A stretch of DNA of 64,000 bases from positions 266,001-330,000 of the forward strand of contig JAAOOA010000447.1 in assembly GCA_012861695.1 (NCBI GenBank), written 5' to 3'. Both the position numbers and the translations under genes were made by a program. This DNA is from Trematomus loennbergii (taxonomy: Eukaryota > Chordata > Actinopteri > Perciformes > Nototheniidae). Shown here piece by piece: positions 15,941 to 25,144 of this stretch (position 1 is the stretch's first letter; every line of letters starts with the position of its first letter). The notes under the pieces are model-generated. The model did not search any database. It was given only the letters and a program-made list of their open reading frames with translations, and was not told the origin of the DNA.

Positions 15941-18900
15941 ATAATAATAATAAATTAAAGCTGCAAGCAGCGTTGAGCGGGTCTTCGACGCTCCACAGGC
16001 TGTTGTCCGCACGTCGAGGTATCATGCAGGAGTTTTCCGGACTCGGCCGTTGGCAAACGTGGGAAGTTTCAGGCCGATCGGACAACGTAAATGGGAGTTA
16101 CAGCAGTATTATACAGTAAACATTGTGTTTGATGGCGAGTGATCTACTGCCATGGCAACAGCTTTTGAGGAAAACTCACTTTGTCATATTAATGTGTTGA
16201 GGGCTGGACCATTAACTGTCATCTGAAGTCTGGTGCCGTTTGGAACGTTTTCCATTGAATTAAGACAACATCGTGTTTTACGGCGTGGAATGCGTTGCCA
16301 TGGAAACGGCATATGATGACATCCCATAATTGACATAGTGCTGTTGAGGGCCGGACTAGTAGCCATGATCTGAAGTCTTGTGCAGTTTGGACAATTTTCC
16401 ATTGACGTAAGACAACATCGTGTTTTACGGCGAGTGATTCGTTGCCATGGAAACGGCATACGGTGAGATCTCAGATTTCGCGTAGAGCTGTTGAGTCATG
16501 GACCAGTGATATAAAAGTGAGACTGGGGGACGATGGGACCGTGTCCATTGGATTTACAGCGACATCGTGTTTTATGGCGAGTGATGCGTTGCCATGGAAA
16601 CGGCATACGGTGAGATCTCAGATTTCGCGTAGAGCTGTTGAGTCATGGACCAGTGATATAAAAGTGAAGATTGGGGGACGATGGGACCGTGTCGATTGGA
16701 TTTACAGCGACATCGTGTTTTACGGCGTGGGATTCGTTGCCATGGAAACGGCATACGGTGAGATCTCAGATTTCACGTAGAGCTGTTGAGGGCCGGACCA
16801 TTAACTGTCATCTGAAGTCTGGTGCCGTTTTGAACCTTTTCCATTGATTTAAGACAACATCGTGTTTTACGGCGTGGGATGCGTTGCCATGGAAACGGCA
16901 TACGGTGAGATCTCAGATTTCGCGTAGAGCTGTTGAGTCATGGACCATTGATTAAAAAGTGAAGATTGGGGGACGATGGGACCGTGTCCATTGGATTTAC
17001 AGCGACACCGTGTTTTATGGCGAGGAATGCGTTGCCATGGAAACGGCATACGGTGTGATCTCAAATTTCACGTAGAGCTGTTGAGTCATGGACCAGTGAT
17101 ATAAAAGTGAAGATTGGGGGACGATGGGACAGTGTCCATTGGATTTACAGCAACACCGTGTTTTACGGCGTGGGATGCGTTGCCATGGAAACGGCATACG
17201 GTGAGATCTCAGATTTCGCGTAGAGCTGTTGAGTCATGGACCAGTGATATAAAAGTGAAGACTGGGGGACGATGGGACCGTGTCCATTGGATTTACAGCG
17301 ACACCGTGTTTTACGGCGTGGGATGCGTTGCCATGGAAACGGCATACGGTGAGATCTCAGATTTCGCGTAGAGCTGTTGAGTCATGGAACAGTGATATAA
17401 AAGTGAAGATTGGGGGACGATGGGACCGTGTCGATTGGATTTACAGCGACATCGGTTTTACGGCGTGGGATGCGTTGCCATGGAAACGGCATACGGTGAG
17501 ATCTCAGATTTCACGTAGAGCTGTTGAGGGCCGGACCATTAACTGTCATCTGAAGTCTGGTGCCGTTTTGAACCTTTTCCATGATTTAAGACAACATCGT
17601 GTTTACGGCGTGGGATGCATTGCCATGGAAACGGCATACGGTGAGATCTCAGATTTCGCGTAGAGCTGTTGAGTCATGGACCATTGATATAAAAGTGAAG
17701 ACTGGGGACGATGGGACCGTGTCCATTGGATTTACAGCGACACCGTGTTTTATGGCGAGGAATGCGTTGCCATGGAAACGGCATACGGTTGTGATCTCAA
17801 ATTTCACGTAGAGCTGTTGAGTCATGGACCAGTGATATAAAAGTGAAGATTGGGGGACGATGGGACCGTGTCCATTGGATTTACAGCGACACCGTGTTTT
17901 ATGGCGAGGAATGCGTTGCCATGGAAACGGCATACGGTGTGATCTCAAATTTCACGTAGAGCTGTTGAGTCATGGACCAGTGATATAAAAGTGAAGATTG
18001 GGGGACGATGGGACCGTGTCCATTGGATTTACAGCAACACCGTGTTTACGGCGTGGGATGCGTTGCCATGGAAACGGCATACGGTGAGATCTCAGATTTC
18101 GCGTAGAGCTGTTGAGTCATGGACCAGTGATATAAAAGTGAAGACTGGGGGACGATGGGACCGTGTCCATTGGATTTACAGCGACACCGTGTTTTACGGC
18201 GTGGGATGCGTTGCCATGGAAACGGCATATGATGACATCCCAGAATTGGCGTAGAGCTGTTGAGTCATGGACCAGTGATATAAAAGTGAAGACTGGGGAC
18301 GATGGGACCGTGTCGATTGGATTTACAGCAACACCGTGTTTATGGCGAGGGATTCGTTGCCATGGCAACAGCTTTGAGGAAAACTGACTTTTGTCATATT
18401 AATGTGTTGAGGGCCGGACCATTAACTGTGATCTGAAGTCTGGTGCAGTTTGGAGCATTTTCCATTGACTTAAGACAACATTGTGAAGTTTGGTGGCGTT
18501 GTGAGCATGTCAGTTTGAGTGATGACATCATCGTATTCCATGGCGGTTGATGGGCCTAGCATCGAGCGAACACGAACTTTGGCGCCAAATAACGGCTGCG
18601 CCGTGCGAAAGAAAAAAACTTCCGTAATAACTTTTAATTGCCCACATCTCGAGATGCTACCCGACGAATTTCGAGTCGTACGGATAAAGTCCCTGGGAGA
18701 AGATAGATTTTGCGCGGAGGACGAAAAACGCGATAAATCGCGTTTTTTGACACCTTTTTCGAGGCCAAATTCAAAATGGCCGACTTCCTGTACGTTATTT
18801 TATACCCCTCCAAGAGGCTTTTTTGTTTGTCTCCGCACCTTAGATAGGCTTAGCGAGTTTCGTTCGGTTACGTGAAAGTTAAAGTAGGGGGAGTTAACGT

Positions 18901-19164
18901 TAAAAACGGAAGTGGGCGTGGCCTACGCAATTTTTGACGTAAAGTTCCGGGACCAATTACACATCGCAATTTGCGCACTTCTGACGCGTGTGCGGGTTCT
19001 GTGACTGGGCTCGCGCGGACTATCTGCCGTCACTATTTCCGAACCTTTTCTGTGCTTTTGCCGGTCGTTTTCCCTGTTTTTATGTGTTTTTCGCAGGTTT
19101 ATCGGTCGCTGCGCGACCGATTTCAATAGGGTCTTCGCCGACCTATGGTCTCAGACCCTAATTA
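15941..19164 (+). repeat. Dispersed element carrying a 148-bp tandem array
   Basis: Starts after a TAATAATAATAA tract with TTAAAGCTGCAAGCAGCG and ends in GGGTCT...AGACCCTAATTA, where GGGTCT/AGACCC can pair. Left arm 15950-16140 and right arm 18510-19150 flank the array. The right arm includes CAAATTCAAAATGGCCGAC at about 18766. The ends resemble a common fish repeat family. It has no transposase, and I cannot assign a class. Confidence 0.6.
16150..18510 (+). repeat. Satellite array, about 15 monomers of about 148 bp
   Basis: The conserved core GCCATGGAAACGGCATACGG recurs at about 16443, 16591, 16739, 16886, 17033, 17181, 17330, 17477, 17625, 17769, 17917 and 18065, with variants near 16150, 16293, 18214 and 18359. 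There are two monomer classes. One contains GTCATGGACCAGTGATATAA. The other contains GGGCCGGACCATTAACTGTC (about 16197, 16789, 17527 and 18410). The second class is interspersed singly among the first. Confidence 0.95.
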
Positions 19165-19420
19165 TATTTATATAGCGCTTTTCTACAACTCAAAGACGCT
19201 TTACAGTATGAGGGAGGGTAGACAAACTAGGACAGGCAAAAACAAAAAACGAAAAACATAACAAATAAAATAAACAGAAAAGGCAGTCAAGAGGAAGTTG
19301 ATTGAGGGGGGGGGCTTATGGATAGACAGAGTTGAAGAGATGGGTTTTGAGGCGGGACTGAAAGACTGTGAGGGACTCGGAATCACGAAGATCTTGGGGG
19401 AGGGAATTCCAGAGCCTAGG

Positions 19421-20400
19421 GCTGCGTCTCAGGTCTGTTATTTTCATTTCCTCGCTCCTCGGTCCTCGGTCTCACCGGAAGTTGATTTGTCTGCGCCATC
19501 TTGAGTAGCGTCCCATGGCGCTTATTTCTGCCGGAGGAGCGAGGAGCGAGGAGCGAGGAGCGAGGAGCGAGGAGCGAGGGCGAGGACCGAGGAGCGAGGA
19601 GCGAGGAGCGAGGAGCGAGGAGCGAGGAGCGAGGAGCGAGGAGCGATAATGGAGGAGCGATAACCGAGGTGCAGGTCTCCCTTGAAAAAGAGATCTATGA
19701 TCTCAATGGGACCATCTGGTTAAATAAAGGTTTGAAATGAACCACCAGACCATCCGATGAAATCCTCAGAGACTCGCCCCGCCCCTTACTGTGTATCGCT
19801 CACTGATTGGACGATGCAGCGCATGCACTGATCTGATGCTTCTTGACATGAGAGCAGTTTCCCAGCAGAGTGAAGAAAACACATGAAACTCACGGGACTC
19901 ACTCCTCAGTTCATACTGTGTTCTGTTTCAATGAATGCATCATTCAGTTACAAATATGTGATCTATCTGAACAACTAAGTGGACAAAAATCATTTTATTC
20001 ATTTATTGGAAACATTTTCATGATCGCTTTTTTCGTTTATACATTTTAAGAATGGCGTTTATCTTTTTTGAGAATGAGTTCTTATTTAATGTATTTGGGT
20101 CTCCAACAGATGATACAAATGTTTGTGTCAGTAAATGTGTACTAACAGAGGCGGGGGTGTTGTGAAAACAACGGGGACAGAGCTGCTGTCAGACGATCAG
20201 CTGTGCAGCGTCATCACAAACGGACGTGGCTTCACGTGACGCTCCGGAGGAAAGGACGTCCCATTGCTCTTAAAACTCATTTCCCTGCTTCTCGTGGTTT
20301 CCTTGCGTCTCTCCATGCTTCCTGGTGGGAGGGACTAGACGCAGGGAAACCACGCAAGTGAGGGACGCAAGGAGTCCATTGAATCGACCTGAGATGCAGC
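19421..20400 (+). mobile_element. 980-bp inserted element with 15-bp inverted termini
   Basis: Termini GCTGCGTCTCAGGTC and the inverse of GCTGCATCTCAGGTC. The 5-bp direct repeat CTAGG lies on both sides (19416-19420 and 20401-20405). The interior has a 7-bp minisatellite and a stem-forming right end (about 20290-20375), but no protein. Superfamily uncertain. Confidence 0.75.
19535..19646 (+). repeat. Minisatellite, 7-bp unit GAGGAGC, about 16 copies
   Basis: Nearly perfect head-to-tail GAGGAGC units with one variant (GAGGACC) near 19585. It lies inside the 980-bp inserted element. Confidence 0.95.
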
Positions 20401-20510
20401 CTAGGAGCTGCCACTGAGAAGGCTCTAAGGGAGATGAAGTGGGATCGTTCAGTGAGGTAGGACTGGAGCCATCTGAGTGCAGTACCTTGAGTCCTGAGGG
20501 CAAATGTTAT

Positions 20511-21036
20511 CATGCTGAGTGAACCCACTGCCCATTGCAACAAATTAAGACGAGTTACAAAAACTTCAACTTTAAATAATACTTGTAAACTCTGAATAAT
20601 CCGTTGCATAAATGATAACATGCGTCAGCCTCGGCATTGTATGTAACACGCATGCGGACAATGCAAATGAATCATCTAACGTTAGTCTCTGTCTCAGACG
20701 GTCTGTCGCCACCATTTTTGATGCATATTTCATATTTAACGTTAGTTCGTTTTAGGAAATCTTTAGCATGTTAGCGAGCTAGCTAGCCAGCCGCGGGTTG
20801 GAAATTAAGAGCTGCCCCAGTGAAATAGCGAGTATTTGAAGTAGGGTGAGACTAAAACTCGGCTGAAATTAGTATCCGGTACGGATAATGTACTTTTTAC
20901 AAGTAAAATTATTTTTTACGAGAAAAAGTTGGGAGGCAGAGTTTCGTAACATCGTGGTACCGCCGCGCAAAATGAATATAATTCAAATGGGCCCACTTTG
21001 AAATAAATAAAACATATAGCTGCACCCTAAAAAGAG
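20511..21036. other. No gene seen
   Basis: Mixed sequence with no supported exon, repeat terminus or RNA gene. Confidence 0.4.
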
Positions 21037-21967
21037 TTAAAGGTCCCATGTCATGCTTTTCCGGTTATTACCCGTCCCCTTGTGTGTTATGTAGCTTTCT
21101 ATGCATGTGAACAGTCTGCAAAGTCACACCCTAAAGTACACCCTGTAGGGAGTAAAACTCTGGCACAGAAAAGACGTGTCTATGCTGCCCCAGAACGCCT
21201 CGTTGGAGATTTCTTTTTCCATTGTTTTCTTCCGGGAACCAAGTGACCAGTGACGTGCGGTGAGGTTCATGGCTGGTGAGGCACTGACTCACTGAGTCAG
21301 ATTTACAATATATTATTTTGACCTTAATCGAAATATTCGGTTATTTTCAAAAGCTTTTTAGTCTGATGCTTCGATTCATTTAAACAGACCGTTCAACAAA
21401 AGGATACCCAAAACCTAAATATGGATTGTTCTTCTTAGTAAGATCCCATTTTCATTAGAAATGTGGTCTTACCTTGACTTGAAGATGAAGTCCATGCTAT
21501 CCTTCTGGACAACAATCTCTATTACTGTTTTGTAAAAGTCCTCCTCATCTTCCTGTAGTTTCAAAAGTCTAGTTTGTTGTTTGCGTCTACCGTCTCTGTG
21601 TAGAATAACAGTAGCAACAAGAACCTGTCGGCTCACGTGCGCCCCTGCAGTGCGGCAGAGGTTATGGCTGCCTCCCCTGGTGCTTTTTTCATTGCCGTTG
21701 TACGATGAGACCAGCGAGCCTAAATATCATATATACGTGAAATAAGTTATTTAGAGACTATGCACTGTAAGACCTAACATTACAAGCTTCTGAAAGAAAA
21801 TGGGTTGTTTTAACTCAAACATTTAAAAAAGTTAATTCACCGCTAATGTTTTGATGACTATGAACTGATTTTTAATATTGTGTATACAGTGTTCAACCAC
21901 TTTGGGTCATTGGTGATTGTACTCAAACATTTTACTGAATCTGTCTGACGCTGGTCTAACGTCATCA

Positions 21968-22912
21968 GAGATGGGGTCGTTACTAAAAAAAAGTAAATAT
22001 TACATATTACATATTACTTAAAAAAAAAGTAATATATTACACTACTTCGTTACTCTCACATAAAGTAACTCGTTACTTTACTCGTTACTTTACTCTTTAC
22101 TCGTTACTTTACTCGTACTTTACTCGTTACTTTACTCGCAGGGCCGGCCCGCCCCTCCCTACAGGCAGATCACGCAGACTGCTAAAGTTTCAAATGTTCT
22201 CTTTAGTTCAGTTTCCATTGTCGCATAAGACTGATCCAGATAGCTCTGACTATGGCTGTCCTCTGTCTCCTGCTATCTGTATGTTGCGCAGTATATCTCT
22301 GAACGATGCGATGTGTGATTCCACTGTGCAAATGGGCAACATTACCTCTACTATGAAGGATGCTACAAGCCTGTCCATCTCTGCTTTGGTTACCGGTCCT
22401 CCAAATTCTAATTTGTGCTGCTTCGGAGTCGGCGGCGGTGCACTCACAACATCCTCACTCTGGGTTCGGGGGTCCTTAGCTATTAGCTTCACCTTAGCAT
22501 GTGTTCTTTGCAGGTGTTTGTTGAGGTTTGACGTGGTGTTTGCAGCAGTGGATAACAGCTTCTGGCCTGGACACAGTTGCACCTCACCGTCACATTCCTG
22601 TCTATTCTTCGGACCAACTCAAAATAATGGGCATACCTCCACCCTCGAAAGTTATCGCTGACTCAGCCATGTTTATGCAGCACTGCACGTGGAGATGTGG
22701 ACGCGCAAGTCGCGCAGATTACGTACATATAAACCTGCGGCGGAAACCCCTCTTGTCTGTCAGTGTGATTATGACTGATTTTATAAAAGTAACGAGGTAA
22801 CGCGTGTCGGGGCAATGTTAGTAACTGTAGTGTGATTACTGAATTATAAAAGTAACGCGTTTACACTACTCCGTTACCGACAAAAGTAATATTATTACAG
22901 CTACACCCAACT
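21968..22912 (-). mobile_element. Small hAT (945 bp) with BED-finger remnant
   Basis: Flanked by the 8-bp repeat CGTCATCA (21960-21967 and 22913-22920). The ends are rich in AAGTAAC/GTTACTTT words, giving degenerate inverted subterminal repeats (GTTACTTTACTCG near 22070, AAAGTAACG near 22785 and 22848). It retains only the N-terminal part of a transposase on the minus strand, so it is a deletion derivative. Confidence 0.78.
22250..22582 (-). pseudogene. BED-type zinc-finger N-terminal fragment of an hAT transposase
   Basis: The minus-strand frame gives STAANTTSNLNKHLQRTHAK, matching the second half of a BED finger (Asn-Leu, then His-x4-His). A basic/Pro linker and a helical block (VTKAEMDRLVASFIVEV) typical of ZBED-like hAT proteins follow. 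It ends about 110 residues in; the catalytic core is absent. The first Cys pair of the finger is not convincing. Confidence 0.7.
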
Positions 22913-23705
22913 CGTCATCACGTATGTGCTCCGCCCCCCGACGTGCCTAGACGTTCTCTCACCCATGCCTTCACCAGAGTCCGCCATTAGCTCCTCGCCT
23001 CGGTTGAAATCGCTCATACTTTTAAGAATACTTTCCCCACCTTGCTGATTGCACTCACTGCCGGAATCTTGATCCTTTTTTTGGCCGCACTACTCTGAGT
23101 TACGTCTTTCCTTTGCACAGTATTTAAATGATGTTTTATTCATTTCTGCATCTAATGCACTTTGTGTCGCATGGTGTGTTAGTTTGATTTGAGCTCTGTT
23201 AGCTAGCCTACATTTAATATCTGCCTCACTTGAAAAATGATTTAACTTACGTGTGAGACAGTATTTCTATATTGTTTTAAGTTATATCTCAAAGTGGAAC
23301 GTTTGTGTTGCAAAAGTTCTCTGAAAATTCGAACCTAAAATGGCGGCAGGCGGCGCTTTTTTTCTTTCTTCTTTTTTTTTACCACATGTCTGGGCATGTT
23401 TTATTAACTTAGAGGCATAGAGGATTTACGTTCATTTGATCCACTACAATGTGCCATAACCGTGCGTTCTGCATGTTTGTAAAAGCAAGCTAACTTGAAA
23501 CACTAGACTATTCATTTTACAAGGTAATTTATACCCCCCAGCGTTTTCAAATACATGTAACTTAGCAAAGGTAATGATCGCAGTGATGATACTAATACTT
23601 CTAGAATCTGTGGAATCTCAGCTTTAATCTGATATCTTGGATGTGCAGTTATGATAAGTAATAAAGTATTTCTACCGTGAGTTAGGCATTTTTTCACTCA
23701 GGGCT

Positions 23706-24880
23706 AATTTAGACGCTTCTTGTGAGACTTGTGTTTTGTTTCGGTAAAAATGGTTCGTATCGTCAGTTAGGTGAGTTTCGTTAAGTGGGTATGACACATT
23801 AATCAGGGTTGCCAACTCTCACGCATCTGGCGTGTGACACACGCTTTCACTCTCAATCTCACGCTCTCACGCTGCCCAAACTATTCTCACGCCAAAAACA
23901 AGAATACCGAAGACTAGAAACGGTTTTGAAAACTTTTGTCACGTAGTGATCGTCTTCTCAATAGAACATCTTTGATAATGTCTTCTGGCCAATCAGAATC
24001 ACGATAACGGCGTGGTGTTGTGCAGGAAGTCCCGACGGAGAATACTTTTGCTGTAGTACATCTCTATACATCGATACAACATTACGTGTTGATAGAAATC
24101 AACACGTAATGAAATAAGACCCCACGGTTTGATGATTGATAGGTGTGTGGGCTGTCTTTCATTTGGACACACAGAACAATGGGGGCTATCCACCCTTATC
24201 CACAATGTAAAGTCATTCAGCCTCTTCCCTCTTCTCTCTGTGAGGAGCAGCAGGTTCAGCTTTCAGAACAAAGTCACACAAAACTAAAATGGCATTCATT
24301 TTTTTAAATGTGTAGTAATAGATTTATTTATTTTTCTTCTCAAGAGAGTACCAGAATGTGTATTTTATGTTAGTATTTCAAAAAATCTCCTGGGGAGAAT
24401 CCCCCCAGACCCCCCTGCAGGGGTTGGGTCTTCAGCATGTCAACTCTTTCACCTGTGGGGACATTGCAGGATTGGCTCCAGGTCGCTTTTTATTTACTAC
24501 AAGACAAATGTGCCTTTTTATTTCATACAGTTCAATACAGTACATCCTTTCAAACTTATTGCTTATCGCGACAGGCACACAATAAAACAGTGGAAACAAA
24601 CATGTTTGACTTTCATTAGTGAATGAAACTGTGTGCCCTTTATAGTCTGTGTCCATTATTGTGTATATTGTATATATCCTATATATATGCTAAGGTCCCG
24701 CTGCTGACACGATAGCAGTCATTTCGTGCGCATATGTGTAATTAAACCGAATTAAACCCATGATATCAAAATCTCACTCCAGCCAGGTACCCAAAGTTGG
24801 CAACCCTGCATTAATAGGTTTTTAAATGTTAAGAAGCCCTGAGACAAAGTTCGTGAACAAAAAGCCCTGGTACCGGGGGC
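23706..24880 (+). repeat. Second copy of the 4089-4245 repeat, interrupted
   Basis: 23706-23803 and 24809-24850 together reproduce 4089-4245. The 1,005-bp element at 23804-24808 divides them. Confidence 0.7.
23804..24808 (+). mobile_element. 1,005-bp non-autonomous DNA element (hAT-like ends)
   Basis: Termini CAGGGTTGCCAACT and the perfect inverse AGTTGGCAACCCTG. Direct repeat CATTAAT (7 bp) at 23797-23803 and 24809-24815. The left part is rich in CTCACGC words. No protein coding. A 7-bp repeat is one short of the hAT norm, so an 8-bp site with one change is possible. Confidence 0.85.
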
Positions 24881-25144
24881 TGCCCGGTTTAACAGATTAA
24901 TAGTCTAGTGTTTCAAGTTAGCTTGCTTTTACAAACATTCAGAACGCACGGTTACAACGTTAGTGGATCAAATTAACGTAAATCCTCTATGCCTCCAAGC
25001 TAATAAAACATGCACAGACATGCATGCAGTAACAAAAAGAAGAAAAGCGCGCCTCCTGCCGCCATTTTAGGTTCGAAAATAGTGTTTCTCAGATCATTTT
25101 GTGAAAACTTTGCAACCCAGCTAACCTTCAATGTTTTCTCTTTA

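Larger units (their letters stand above)
19165..20510 (-). mobile_element. Retroelement 3' relic, split by a later insertion
   Basis: The left part (19165-19420) starts with TATATAGCGCTTTTCTA, the inverse of a LINE tail. It continues with GGGTTTTGAGGCGGGACTGA and AGGGAATTCCAGAGCC, typical of a common fish retroelement. The right part (20401-20510) continues the same consensus (GCTGCCACTGAGAAGGCTCT). The 19421-20400 element interrupts it. Confidence 0.6.
23313..25090. repeat. Long inverted repeat (arms about 190-200 bp, spacer about 1.4 kb)
   Basis: The left arm 23313-23512 (CGAACCTAAAATGGCGGCAG onward) is the inverse complement of 24890-25090 at roughly 85-90 percent identity by eye. The right arm lies immediately upstream of the SAMD3-like exons. 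Its CCGCCATTTTAGG stretch looks like a promoter or first-exon region, so the left arm may be a mirrored copy of that region. Confidence 0.8.

Noticed and set aside
16184..18387. Repeated open frames with MPFPWQRIPRRK on the minus strand
   Set aside because: They are by-products of the 148-bp satellite. They have no start context, no domain, and recur only because the monomer does.
16150..18510. CRISPR-like array
   Set aside because: Monomers are 148 bp and continuous, without short repeats separated by unique spacers, and the host is a vertebrate.
18519..18875. 118-codon frame with basic N terminus
   Set aside because: It lies in the right arm of a dispersed repeat and shows no domain. It is likely chance coding in GC-richer repeat DNA.
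15941..19164. Helitron
   Set aside because: The right end has a weak hairpin and CTAA before T, but the left end does not start with TC and no Rep/helicase is present, so the class was left open.
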